Both the position numbers and the translations under genes were made by a program. 64,000 nt of DNA from Alkalitalea saponilacus (GTDB lineage: Bacteria > Bacteroidota > Bacteroidia > Bacteroidales > Marinilabiliaceae): NCBI RefSeq assembly GCF_900168165.1, contig NZ_FUYV01000013.1, positions 1-64,000 on the forward strand, written 5' to 3'. The notes under the pieces are model-generated. The model was not told where the DNA came from. It did not search any database and saw only the letters and a program-made list of their open reading frames with translations. This document shows, piece after piece, positions 9,370 through 18,590 of the stretch (position 1 is the first letter of the stretch; the number at the start of each line of letters is the position of its first letter).

Positions 9370-9565
9370 AAGAGGCTGTCCAAAAAGTAATTTTAAATTT
9401 TCCTTAACTTTCAAATCGTAAATTACACGTTAATAATTCACCCCTAAATCCCCCAAGGGGGACTTTAAGCCTCCCACTTGGGGGAGGTTTGGAGGGGTAA
9501 AAGCAAGGTTGTTTTACTAATTGTAAGTGTTGAATATTATTAACAGACTTTTTAGACAGCCTCTT
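9370..9565. mobile_element. MITE-like element, 196 bp with 19-bp terminal inverted repeats
   Basis: AAGAGGCTGTCCAAAAAGT at 9370-9388 and the reverse complement of AAGAGGCTGTCTAAAAAGT at 9547-9565 match at 18 of 19 positions. Ends of the form GAGGCTGTC..AAAA are known from IS1182-type elements. The interior has no transposase frame but holds a GC-rich inverted repeat (9441-9496: CCCCTAAATCCCCC... and ...TTGGAGGGG). I therefore read it as a non-autonomous element that needs a transposase elsewhere. No convincing target-site duplication was found. Confidence 0.6.
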
Positions 9566-9586
9566 GTGCATAATTCCAAATTAGTT

Positions 9587-11524
9587 TTAGAGCAAACCTT
9601 TCTCAATTGACTCTTTAATGGTATGAACCCCCGGAAATCCGGTAAACCTGGATATTTTCTCACCATTTTTATCAAATATCATAATAGTAGGAACCCCCTG
9701 TATTGACAGGTCTTCGTACCAAAACTGCCATTGCTGGTCTGATACCCGGTAATGCTGCCCTGCAATATCCTGTATCATCCGGTTCCATGCACCAATTGGA
9801 GAGTTTTCTCCGGCAAGATAAACAAATTCAACTTCGGCATCTGTTAACTCATCTTTTAATGGCTTAAGTTGTTCATTGGCATGAATACAAGGGCCACACC
9901 AGGTTGCCCAGAAATCGACAACTACCACCTTCCCTCTATATTTGTCCTTTATTGCGTCAAACAGACTCGACGGATCGGTGTCCGGTAACTCATGAATGAC
10001 AAAATATCCATCGGTATTATTCCTGTTGGCTTCAACAATACCGAAAAGTTTATTGTTCTCAGCAATAATATAATCAGCCATGCCTGGATTTGAGAGTTTC
10101 GTTCTCATAATTTCTTTATCGTCATCACTCAAAAAAGAGGCATTACTTATACGAGACATAATCCGCTGGCCTTTTGCAATATCTGAGACTATTTTATTTT
10201 CTTGACCAAATATCTCAGAAACCATGCTATCTAGCTTAACAAACATGTTTTCATAAGAGAAGTCATCGATTAACAAACGATTCCCCTTTGCATCGCGAAG
10301 TGACATAACAACAAACGGAAAATCTGATTGATAAGCCATATGGTCTGTCCACAATTCATTAATGAAGCTGAAATAATTATCACTTGGTTCTTCAAGTTGA
10401 AAATCATAAGTTCTCCACTCATCAAAAGAGATCTTATTGGCCACGAAATATGCCTGTCTAAGAAATCCTTCATAATTTATCAACATAGAAAAAAAGCTCG
10501 TAGAGATACTTGAAATGATAAGATTTTCTATGTCCTCACTCAGGTTTTTATCCGCCAATTCAGATTTTAACAAGTCCAGCTTTTCATATAGATGAACCTT
10601 TAGTTCATCAGGTATCATTCCGGCAACTTCTAAAAAGATTTCATCGTAATTGACCCCGGAATTAATACAATCTGATAAAACTTGAATTTCGGAGGAGTTA
10701 AGACCCCACGCATTTTGATATCGGTATACTGAATCAAGTGGTTCCTTGTCCTCACGGTAACGCGATTCAAACCGACTTTTTCTCATTAAGTCAACAGTCA
10801 CCTCCGTAACCTCTCCCGGTGCTAACAATACCGGACCTATGACAGAGCTTCTTGCAATGGTAGGTATTCCTGTGAATAATTCACCAACGAAGCTGCCATC
10901 CTCCTCTATTTCAATTTTGATATCATTACCCTCACCACTTAATATATTATTATAGTAAAAATGAATATGAGGTCTCATTCCATTCTGAAAACCTATTAAC
11001 TGTCCCTTTATAATCGCAGGCTCCGTACTAAATTCAACAGGAGGCAAACCATCTCCCTTCTTTTTTGATGAACTCTTCGCTAAATTCCTTACTGATACTT
11101 GCTTATTTGGCAGTAGAGATATTCCCCAGATTTTAAAACAGTCAGGACAATCACTTTCTATAAAGTCTATTTTTGTAACGTTCTTTGGTAAAGGAGGAAA
11201 AAACAGCTTAAATGAGGTTTCACCTGATTCAGGCATGTAGTAATGTTCGTCAATAGGAATGCCTTCTGCATGGGTGAGAATAAGTCTGTTGTCGGTCCCG
11301 GTTTCGCGAATATAAGTCTCAGAATCAATTCTAATCCACCATCCGGGAGTAAAAAATGCATCGAAATGAAAGATGGTGGCACTGTCGTTCATTTCAATTT
11401 TGTCAATTTCGAGGGTTGTACTGTTCCAAACCTCAAAAACGGGTCTTTCAATAACATCCGGACGCTGTTCACTGCATCCAAACAGGATAAGTGCCGCAAA
11501 AAGGGCTAAGGTTAACTTTTTCAT
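9587..11524 (-). CDS. TlpA-type thioredoxin-fold lipoprotein
   Basis: 645 residues. The signal peptide ends in lipobox LFGC (Cys17), so it is membrane-anchored and faces the periplasm. The first about 490 residues form a large family-specific region with beta-rich stretches and helical parts that I cannot assign. The last 150 residues are a TlpA/AhpC-TSA thioredoxin domain with the redox motif WCGPC (Cys543 and Cys546) and a cis-proline loop QGVPTIMIF. Likely a thiol-disulfide reductase or resilience protein of the envelope; partner unknown. Flanked by a MITE on one side and a palindrome cluster on the other, so transcribed alone. Confidence 0.8.
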   Translation of the reverse strand: MKKLTLALFAALILFGCSEQRPDVIERPVFEVWNSTTLEIDKIEMNDSATIFHFDAFFTPGWWIRIDSETYIRETGTDNRLILTHAEGIPIDEHYYMPESGETSFKLFFPPLPKNVTKIDFIESDCPDCFKIWGISLLPNKQVSVRNLAKSSSKKKGDGLPPVEFSTEPAIIKGQLIGFQNGMRPHIHFYYNNILSGEGNDIKIEIEEDGSFVGELFTGIPTIARSSVIGPVLLAPGEVTEVTVDLMRKSRFESRYREDKEPLDSVYRYQNAWGLNSSEIQVLSDCINSGVNYDEIFLEVAGMIPDELKVHLYEKLDLLKSELADKNLSEDIENLIISSISTSFFSMLINYEGFLRQAYFVANKISFDEWRTYDFQLEEPSDNYFSFINELWTDHMAYQSDFPFVVMSLRDAKGNRLLIDDFSYENMFVKLDSMVSEIFGQENKIVSDIAKGQRIMSRISNASFLSDDDKEIMRTKLSNPGMADYIIAENNKLFGIVEANRNNTDGYFVIHELPDTDPSSLFDAIKDKYRGKVVVVDFWATWCGPCIHANEQLKPLKDELTDAEVEFVYLAGENSPIGAWNRMIQDIAGQHYRVSDQQWQFWYEDLSIQGVPTIMIFDKNGEKISRFTGFPGVHTIKESIEKGLL

Positions 11525-11835
11525 AAATAAATATTTGAGTTAAAAATAGTTTTCTCGACTAAAATATGTCAGAGCCTTCAAAATTCAGCACCAACCATCC
11601 TTTTCAACTCTGAAAATCTGTGAATTTTGTACAATAATCTGTCTCAATTTAACAAATAGTACCTGTATTTACAATACCTAAGTTTAATAAAAAGATTGCG
11701 TTAAACAAAAAGGCAATATATACTAAATTCGAAAACAACCATATGTAAATTTCATTGCGCAATAAAATAGGACTCTTTCTAGTTCTAATTTGACACATTC
11801 GATATTATTTGTTTTTGCCCAAAAAAGTTATCGCT

Positions 11836-12038
11836 AACCCTGAAAGGGTTTAATCAATAACCCGGGGTACAGCCCCGGGATAATTTCTTTTTAATCTAAA
11901 CACTTATATTGAAAAAAGATGTTTTGATTATGTTATTTGTATTGATCAATATTGCTTACGCCCTTTCAGGGCTAAATTCGATTTACATACATTTTCATAG
12001 GACGTTGCCCGATGCTGATGATGTCGCCCCGTTGGGGC
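11836..12038. repeat. Cluster of four short GC-rich palindromes (REP-like)
   Basis: In the 675-base gap 11525-12199 four compact palindromes stand out from AT-rich DNA: AACCCTGAAAGGGTT (11836-11850), CCCGGGGTACAGCCCCGGG (11861-11879), GCCCTTTCAGGGC (11960-11972) and GCCCCGTTGGGGC (12026-12038). The first and third share the core CCCT..AGGG. This kind of set recurs between genes in related genomes as far as I know, suggesting a dispersed repeat. An open frame at 11909-12124 runs straight through the palindromes and is not a gene. The left part (11525-11835) holds nothing I recognise. Confidence 0.55.
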
Positions 12039-12135
12039 TATACAAACCTTCATTTTTTAAAGCATGGTCATTTTACGAAATAACTCAAAGGACAATTATA
12101 ATCTGTCAAAGTAGAACTAGTTGAAAGAAATTTAT

Positions 12136-12174
12136 AAAAAAAAATGAGGACTTCATCTTTTGTGAAGTCCTCAT
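12136..12174 (-). terminator. Intrinsic terminator of the M3 peptidase gene
   Basis: 13-bp perfect stem AATGAGGACTTCA / TGAAGTCCTCATT. Read on the minus strand it is followed by a run of nine T (plus-strand A run at 12136-12144). It lies 26 bases beyond the peptidase stop, a textbook terminator. Confidence 0.85.
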
Positions 12175-12199
12175 TCATAGTATTGAATTATAAAAATCC

Positions 12200-14302
12200 T
12201 TATCTAACTAAACCACGTTGTCTTAGAAGGGGTTCAATTCCTGGTTCCTTACCACGGAAAGATTTATACATCTCCATAGCATCACGTGTACCGCCACGCT
12301 CAAGAATCTCTTCACGGAATTTACGTGCTGTTTCCTGATGGAACAGATCGCCGGTTTCAACAAATGCCTCAAAAGCATCGGCATCAAGAACACCTGCCCA
12401 AATGTAGCTGTAGTAACCAGCAGAGTAACCTCCTGAGAATATATGCTGGAAGTGAGTGCTTCCATGACGGAAATAGATTTCATCCATCATATCATATCGA
12501 TTCTGAACACCACTTTCAAACTCGTTTACATCAAATGGCTCAAACACTGTTTTGGTGTGATAATCCATATCAAGTAAAGCCGATGCAAGAAACTCAACCG
12601 TTGCAAATCCCTGGTTGAAATTGGCACTGGCCATAATTCTATCAATGAGTTCATCAGGAATGGTTTCGCCTGTTTCATAATGCTTTGCAAACATCTTTAA
12701 AACTTCAGGATGTTTTGCCCAGTTCTCAAGTACTTGTGAAGGCAATTCAACAAAATCGCGAGGTACAGAAGTTCCGGCTAATCCGGGATAAATAACATCA
12801 GACATCAGGCCGTGAATGGCATGTCCAAATTCGTGAAAGAATGTGGTCATTTCATCAAATGTAAGCAATGCAGGCTGGTTTCCACTGGGCGCAGTAAAGT
12901 TGCAAACAATGGTGATGATGGGGTGTACAAACTCTCCGTCCTGAGAAACTTGTTGTCTGCGATAGCTACTCATCCATGCTCCACCTCTCTTGCTCGCACG
13001 TGGGTGCATATCCATGTATAGAATTCCAAGATGTGAGCCGTCGGCTTCCAATACTTCCCAGGCTGTGGCATCAGGATGGTAAACAGGAACATCTGCGCGC
13101 TCAACAAACTCCAGACCCCATAACTTATTCACAATCATGAAAATACCATCGCGAACATTGTTGATTTCAAAGTACTGACTGATTTCTCCCTCGTCCAGGT
13201 CGTATTTAGCCTTGCGCACTTTTTCAGCGTAGTAACGCCAGTCCCAGTATGCAAGCTCATAATCTCCTCCTTCACTGGTTATCATCTTTTGCAGTTCAAC
13301 AGCTTCGTCGCGTGCAATAGGAAGAGCTGCTGTCCACAAATCTTTCAGGAAAGTTTCAACAGTTTCCACATTTCCAGCCATTCGGTTTTGCAATGCAAAA
13401 TCGGCATAAGTATCGAATCCAAGCATATTTGAGCGCTCAAGACGCAGTTCTGTCAAACGATTAATGATTTCCTGGTTATTATTGTCATTATCGTTATTCC
13501 CACGAAGTACATAAGCACGGTTCATTTTTTCACGAAGATCGCGGTTGTCTGCATAAGTGAGAAATGGCATAACGCTAGGGTTATGAAGAGTAAACAACCA
13601 CTTGCCTTCCTGACCATCAGCAGCTGCTGCTTCGGCAGCAGCATCAACCACTGAGCCTGGCAAACCTGCAAGGTCAGCCTCATCGTCAACCCAAAGTTTG
13701 AAACCGTTTACATCTGCTAAAACATTTTGGCCAAATTGTAATGTTAATACTGATAATTCCTGATTTATTTCACGAAAACGTTCCTGCTGCTCTGCCGGAA
13801 GCGCTGCTCCATTGCGAACAAAGCTTTGGTAGGTTTCCTCCAAAAGCATGGCTTGCTCTTCAGTTAAACCCAGTTCATCTTTTTGGTTGTAAACAGTCTG
13901 AATGCGGGCAAACAACGCAGGATTTAAACTGATATTATCGCGGTGAGACGACATCATTGGCGCCACTTCCTGAGCCAAAGCCTGAATTTCATCTGATGTA
14001 TTGGATGAGTTATAGTTATAAAAAACAGAAGCTACCCGATTTAAAAGTTCTCCACTATAGTCCAGAGCTGCCACGGTATTATCAAAATCAGGCAGAGCAG
14101 GATTATTAATAATTGCAGCAATTTCTGCTTCCTGCTGACGAACTCCCTCTTCAAAGGCAGGGATAAAATGAGAGTTTTCAATTAAATGAAACGGAGGAAC
14201 TCCGAAAGGAGTCTCATAATCAGAAAAAAACGGATTTTCATCCGTTGTAGCAAACGATGCCATAAAAACGAGTGTTAAAATAAAACCAAATAATTTTTTC
14301 AT
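12200..14302 (-). CDS. M3-family zinc metallopeptidase, Dcp (peptidyl-dipeptidase) type, secreted
   Basis: 700 residues, the full length of peptidyl-dipeptidase Dcp-like enzymes. A signal peptide (KKLFGFILTLVFMASFA) points to the periplasm, whereas E. coli Dcp is cytoplasmic. The long helical M3 fold is followed by the zinc site HEFGH with His490, Glu491 and His494 in TTFFHEFGHAIHGLMS. Near the C-terminus are FSGGYSAGYYSYIWA and a final RGKEPGIEPLLRQRGL, both typical of the subfamily. Expected to remove C-terminal dipeptides from short peptides. Monocistronic, with a strong terminator. Confidence 0.92.
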   Translation of the reverse strand: MKKLFGFILTLVFMASFATTDENPFFSDYETPFGVPPFHLIENSHFIPAFEEGVRQQEAEIAAIINNPALPDFDNTVAALDYSGELLNRVASVFYNYNSSNTSDEIQALAQEVAPMMSSHRDNISLNPALFARIQTVYNQKDELGLTEEQAMLLEETYQSFVRNGAALPAEQQERFREINQELSVLTLQFGQNVLADVNGFKLWVDDEADLAGLPGSVVDAAAEAAAADGQEGKWLFTLHNPSVMPFLTYADNRDLREKMNRAYVLRGNNDNDNNNQEIINRLTELRLERSNMLGFDTYADFALQNRMAGNVETVETFLKDLWTAALPIARDEAVELQKMITSEGGDYELAYWDWRYYAEKVRKAKYDLDEGEISQYFEINNVRDGIFMIVNKLWGLEFVERADVPVYHPDATAWEVLEADGSHLGILYMDMHPRASKRGGAWMSSYRRQQVSQDGEFVHPIITIVCNFTAPSGNQPALLTFDEMTTFFHEFGHAIHGLMSDVIYPGLAGTSVPRDFVELPSQVLENWAKHPEVLKMFAKHYETGETIPDELIDRIMASANFNQGFATVEFLASALLDMDYHTKTVFEPFDVNEFESGVQNRYDMMDEIYFRHGSTHFQHIFSGGYSAGYYSYIWAGVLDADAFEAFVETGDLFHQETARKFREEILERGGTRDAMEMYKSFRGKEPGIEPLLRQRGLVR

Positions 14303-14522
14303 TTTACTAATGTGTTAATGCGTTACAATTAGGTTTACCGGAAATAGAATACGAACAAATGAACAAACCATGTGGTTTGTTCAACTGCTCAAATATAAGA
14401 ATTGTATCGCAATACAACAACGATAAGTATCAGGGAAAAAGGATGTACTATATGATTTCCATAACAATAAGCGAGTATCCAAAACACCATCTAACCTAAG
14501 TCACTGTTTAAATACACAGAGC

Positions 14523-16217
14523 TCAATACAAATCAGTTCTTAGTCTTTTTTCATGAATCATCTTAAGGATATATTCTTCCGGCGTTGGATCGTCAATGTC
14601 TCTATATGTAGAAATGATTCGTTTCAAGCTCTCTTTCACATCCTGTCCCATCGTGCGTTTGTTGCCACACAGATAAACGATGGCATTACGTTCATCAATC
14701 CAATTAAAAAGCTCTTTTCCGTTTTTCTCCATTAAATTTTGAACGTATATTTTCTCTTGATTATCACGCGAAAATGCCAAATTCAAACGGGTTAGTAAAC
14801 CTGAATCGAAATATTCTTCCAACTCTTTTCCATAAAGGAAATCGCTGGAAGAGTACCGATCTCCAAAGAAGAGCCAGTTGTCTCCTTTGGCTTTTAGCCA
14901 GTTGCGTTCCTGCAAAAAGCCTCTAAATGGCGCGATACCTGTTCCGGTGGCTACCATTATCACGGGTGTCGAATCATCCATCGGAAGTCTGAAAGCTTCG
15001 TTGGGCTCATGAAAAATTGCAAGAGTATCTCCCTCAGCTAAGCGGTCGGAAAACATTGAGGAACATACCCCGGAGTGCTTTCTATTGTATAGAGGATACT
15101 CAATAATACCCGTCGTTAGATGTAACTCCTCGGGATGAGTCAAAGAACTGGCTGCCACCGAGTATAATCTGGGATTTAATTTACGCAGGGTAGAAAGAAA
15201 TTCCTGCTCATCTATACTTGCCGGAAATATGGAAACCATATCCAGAACATCATGGAACTCACAAAACGCGATCAACTGTTGCTCATTTTCAACAAGTTTT
15301 ATAAGATCCTGATGGCCGGATAACTCAGCATACTTCTTAACAACAATCGGAGTGACCATGGTGATTTCATAATCATGTACCAAGGTCTCTTTCAACATTT
15401 TTGACTTGTTGTCCACCAAAACACGGTGCGTACCATCAAAGTTCATTTTTCGCAGAATTTTATCCACCAGCAAACGTGAATTAATTGCATATACACCAAA
15501 TGAATCACCGGGATGGTATTCACCTTTATACCCTTTCATATCAAGGGTTATATGATAAGTTCTTTTATTATAACCCTCAGCGGTTAACAGCACTTTTTCC
15601 TTAACTCTGGCATAAAATGCGTTGTCGTCGTCCAGCTCCCGTTTGTTTAATTCAAAGGCAAACTCTTTGTTTTGCCTTTGATTGATTTTTGGAAGAATCT
15701 CTTCAAAAACTCCTACAGATTGGGCGACCCACCTTTTGGCATTTTCCTCATAATCAATATCACATTCAATTATTGGGTAAGCCTCCTCAGCTCCCAAAGT
15801 AACCAGTCGCTTACGAAAATCATGACCTGTTTTACAAAAATCATTATAACTGCTGTCGCCAAGAGCCAGAATGCTAAATCTAACACCTTTCATTGCTGGA
15901 ACCTCATCGCTATGCATAAAATGATAAAATGCCTCAACCACCGCGGGAGGATCTCCTTCACCATGAGTACTTACCGCAATCAACAAATGGCGAATAAATT
16001 GAAGTTCATTATATGGAAAATCTTTCATATCCAACAACTCACATTCCAAACCCAGGTGCTTTCCGTACTCAAAGGCCAGTTCGGCAGCTGCTCGGGAATT
16101 ACCTGTGCGGCTTCCATATACTACATACAATGTTTTTGAGTTATCGCATTTTTCAGCTATATTTCTTTTACCCTTTAACTGAATTTCGCCAACGGTTTTA
16201 TCTGTTCTGGTTTGCAT
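14523..16217 (-). CDS. Diflavin NADPH reductase (CysJ/sulfite reductase flavoprotein-like)
   Basis: 564 residues in three modules. A flavodoxin FMN domain (about 28-170) has VVYGSRTGNSRAAAELA and STHGEGDPPAVVEAF. An FAD-binding domain with helical insert follows (about 195-410), with RLYSVAAS and HSGVCSSMFSD. Last is an NADPH domain with VATGTGIAPFRGFLQER, FGDRYSSSDFLY and VYLCGNKRTMG, ending in the aromatic-tailed LRTDLY. It moves electrons from NADPH through FAD and FMN to a one-electron acceptor. CysJ normally works with CysI, but no CysI or other sulfur gene is near. Instead, a radical SAM gene lies 36 bases upstream on the same strand, suggesting one operon and a possible electron-supply role. 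Confidence 0.9.
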   Translation of the reverse strand: MQTRTDKTVGEIQLKGKRNIAEKCDNSKTLYVVYGSRTGNSRAAAELAFEYGKHLGLECELLDMKDFPYNELQFIRHLLIAVSTHGEGDPPAVVEAFYHFMHSDEVPAMKGVRFSILALGDSSYNDFCKTGHDFRKRLVTLGAEEAYPIIECDIDYEENAKRWVAQSVGVFEEILPKINQRQNKEFAFELNKRELDDDNAFYARVKEKVLLTAEGYNKRTYHITLDMKGYKGEYHPGDSFGVYAINSRLLVDKILRKMNFDGTHRVLVDNKSKMLKETLVHDYEITMVTPIVVKKYAELSGHQDLIKLVENEQQLIAFCEFHDVLDMVSIFPASIDEQEFLSTLRKLNPRLYSVAASSLTHPEELHLTTGIIEYPLYNRKHSGVCSSMFSDRLAEGDTLAIFHEPNEAFRLPMDDSTPVIMVATGTGIAPFRGFLQERNWLKAKGDNWLFFGDRYSSSDFLYGKELEEYFDSGLLTRLNLAFSRDNQEKIYVQNLMEKNGKELFNWIDERNAIVYLCGNKRTMGQDVKESLKRIISTYRDIDDPTPEEYILKMIHEKRLRTDLY

Positions 16218-16253
16218 ATTCTAGCGATATTACTTTTCAAATTTTTAAATTCC

Positions 16254-17531
16254 TTACACCATACTTCCCACTGAGACTTCATTAAGTTGGTCAATCCATG
16301 TGGCTTTTTCGTCATATTCCATAAAGAATGGCTTATAGGTCTGCTTATAATCTCTGTGACGTACATATTGCATCATGAAGTATTTTTCTCCATCGACAGG
16401 GTTATCCATCACCCCCATAATATGGGCTTTCCCTTTTGAAGCGGACATTACCGGGCCGGTAATGGTTTTCGCAAAACTTCCCGATTCCCTGATGGCGTTG
16501 CGATACAACTCATAAACCCTGGCCAACGGTATCTGAAAATAGTTATACGGACCGGTTTCGCGCTCTATAAACATGTAATAAGGGATAAGACCCAGGCCTA
16601 CCTGCTTTTTCCACATTTGAGACCAAACCTCACTGTCGTCATTGATATGCCGGAGAATTGGAGCCTGAGTACGAATTTCTGCTCCAGCCTGACGGATGTT
16701 GTAAATGGCCTCCTGCACAATTTCGTTATCCAGCTCGTTCGGATGATTAAAGTGTGCCATAAATGCCAGATGAAAACCACTATCAGCAATATCTTTCAAC
16801 AAATCAAGCATCTCTTGTCCCTCTTCACTCAGCTGAGGAATAAATGCAAATGGCCAATAGGAAAGTGATTTTGTTCCAAAACGGATGTGCTTCAAATTAC
16901 CGGGACGAGCGGCCTTTATGGCCTCAAAATATTTACGAATGGTTGCCGGATCCATCACCATGGGATCGCCTCCGGTAAATAGGATTTCATTTACATCAGG
17001 ATTTATCCTGATGTAATCAATCACCTTTTCAATTTCCCTCATGGAAAATTTCAAATCCATATCCTTTACAAATTGAGGCCACCTGAAACAAAATGTACAA
17101 TGTGCATGGCAGGTTTGCCCCTGACTTGGGAAGAACAGCACAATATCGCGGTATTTGTGCTGAACACCTTTCAACTCTTCCCCATTCAAATTTGGCACAT
17201 TCGTCATTTGCTGAGCCGGGTGAGGATTCATGTCCATGCGAATATTAAAAATCAATTTGTCAATCTCAGCCTTTGGAAGATTTCGATCGTAGGCATCCTT
17301 AAGCTTTTCGTATTGATGCCGTTTCATCATGTTCTTATTAGGAAAGTTGAGTATGTAAATTGGATCATTTTCGTAATTCTCCCAGTCAATAAGGTAATCT
17401 ACAACGTAATTATTGGTTTTGAAAGGTATTACACTTGACACAATATCAATTTCTCTTTTAACCTCCTCAGGCAAATACCTGATGTATTCAACTTCTCTGT
17501 AATTTCTTGCATTGATAGTTATAAACCTCAT
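16254..17531 (-). CDS. KamA-family radical SAM protein (lysine 2,3-aminomutase-like)
   Basis: 425 residues. The 4Fe-4S/SAM site is C141-x3-C145-x2-C148 (QTCHAHCTFCFRW), followed by FTGGDPMVMD, the KamA-type SAM-contact region, and QAPILRHINDD in the barrel. True lysine 2,3-aminomutases bind PLP through a Lys in PGGGGK near the C-terminus; here the equivalent stretch is GPVMSASKGK (Lys366/Lys368), so PLP binding and aminomutase activity are uncertain. First gene of a likely two-gene operon with the diflavin reductase, which could supply the reducing electron that radical SAM enzymes need. Substrate unknown. Confidence 0.85.
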   Translation of the reverse strand: MRFITINARNYREVEYIRYLPEEVKREIDIVSSVIPFKTNNYVVDYLIDWENYENDPIYILNFPNKNMMKRHQYEKLKDAYDRNLPKAEIDKLIFNIRMDMNPHPAQQMTNVPNLNGEELKGVQHKYRDIVLFFPSQGQTCHAHCTFCFRWPQFVKDMDLKFSMREIEKVIDYIRINPDVNEILFTGGDPMVMDPATIRKYFEAIKAARPGNLKHIRFGTKSLSYWPFAFIPQLSEEGQEMLDLLKDIADSGFHLAFMAHFNHPNELDNEIVQEAIYNIRQAGAEIRTQAPILRHINDDSEVWSQMWKKQVGLGLIPYYMFIERETGPYNYFQIPLARVYELYRNAIRESGSFAKTITGPVMSASKGKAHIMGVMDNPVDGEKYFMMQYVRHRDYKQTYKPFFMEYDEKATWIDQLNEVSVGSMV

Positions 17532-17736
17532 TTTTGTGTAGTTTTATATTAAAAATTAGAAGTTTAGCAGATTTGAACTCTCAGAGATGAGAATCAGGGA
17601 CATGAGTTGTTTTCTGGATTTTTATATCCTTTTATCCAAATATAGTAATTTATTTTTAAACTCTGCCATAAACAGCAACTTGCAAATGCGTCATTTCAAG
17701 CGGTCGTTCGCACATTAAGAGAACAGGCCGATGATT

Positions 17737-17762
17737 TTAAAGCCTGATGAATCAGGCTTTAA
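17737..17762. repeat. Perfect 12-bp inverted repeat in a divergent gap
   Basis: TTAAAGCCTGAT, two bases, then its exact reverse complement. It lies in the 336-base gap between the minus-strand KamA gene and the plus-strand gene at 17868, so it cannot be an ordinary terminator of either. The same gap also holds the promoter of the right-hand gene at 17826; the rest is AT-rich without recognisable content. Confidence 0.5.
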
Positions 17763-17825
17763 GGGTAAAAGAAACAAATAGCGCAAAAAACGAACGTTAA
17801 ATAATGTGAATTTGTGAAAAATTAC

Positions 17826-17833
17826 TACTTTTG
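17826..17833 (+). promoter_or_regulatory. -7 promoter box for the 17868 operon
   Basis: TACTTTTG matches TAnnTTTG; the predicted transcript start is about 30 bases before the ATG at 17868. No clear -33 TTTG at the ideal distance was seen. Confidence 0.55.
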
Positions 17834-17867
17834 AATTATTGAAACCATTAATCCTAACCTTATTAAA

Positions 17868-18551
17868 ATGACAAGAAACGAACAACTTCAGTTTTGCAAA
17901 GTATGCCAGCTTAGGCAAATGGACATGAAACAGGGACTTGTATGCAGTCTGACAGGCAACATCGCTACTTTTACTTCAGCATGCGAACACTTTAATCTGG
18001 ACGAGAAAATAAAAACAACACCTCAGGTTGAATTGGAACCATTAACCCCGGGCGATGTGATTCACAGGATTACACCAGAACAATATGCAAGATTAAAAAG
18101 TGAACAAAATCTGGCATTTGGAATTTATGCAGGCATTATTGCCGGTTTTCTTGGTGCTGTGGTTTGGGGGGCAATAGCAGCTGCCACAGGCTTCCAGATT
18201 GGATGGCTTGCTCTTGGGATTGGTTTCGGTGTAGGTTTTGGCGTAAGAACTTTCGGAAACGGTATTGAGCCAGTATTTGGTGCGGTTGGAGCCATCATCT
18301 CTCTGTTCAGTGTTTTTCTGGGAAAATTCTTTGCTTTAATGGCGATAATTGCAAAGATGCAGGATGTAAATGTTTTAGATTTAATATTTGGCTTCGATTA
18401 TCGTCTGCTGCCACAGCTAATGTCAGCAACCTTCAGCTTTATGGACATCTTATTCTATGGATTAGCTCTTTACGCGGGGTTTAAATATAGCATAAGAACT
18501 TTCAATGACAAAGACATTGAAAAAATCAGAGCCGACAAATCTCTCTATTAA
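17868..18551 (+). CDS. Membrane protein with N-terminal four-cysteine motif, function unknown
   Basis: 227 residues. The first 40 carry four cysteines in a zinc-ribbon-like spacing: FCKVCQLRQMDMKQGLVC, then CEHF about 17 residues later. After a hydrophilic linker come three or four membrane segments from about residue 83 (AFGIYAGIIAGFLGAVVWGA, then GWLALGIGFGVGFGV and GAIISLFSVFLGKFFALMAI) and a last one near 195-210. The layout suggests a cytoplasmic metal-binding knuckle attached to a small membrane domain. I do not recognise the family by function. The TraB/GumN gene follows 39 bases downstream on the same strand, so the two are probably co-expressed. Confidence 0.7.
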   Translation: MTRNEQLQFCKVCQLRQMDMKQGLVCSLTGNIATFTSACEHFNLDEKIKTTPQVELEPLTPGDVIHRITPEQYARLKSEQNLAFGIYAGIIAGFLGAVVWGAIAAATGFQIGWLALGIGFGVGFGVRTFGNGIEPVFGAVGAIISLFSVFLGKFFALMAIIAKMQDVNVLDLIFGFDYRLLPQLMSATFSFMDILFYGLALYAGFKYSIRTFNDKDIEKIRADKSLY

Positions 18552-18590
18552 AACAATTTAAGCAATTACTAAACCTCTAATACAAAAAAA

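Noticed and set aside
10328-10513. Open frame antisense to the TlpA lipoprotein gene
   Set aside because: Lies wholly inside a well-supported gene on the other strand; no independent signal.
11909-12124. 71-codon open frame beginning MKKDVLIMLFVLINIAYA
   Set aside because: It reads through two of the GC-rich palindromes and its encoded sequence resembles no family; it is a product of the repeat cluster.
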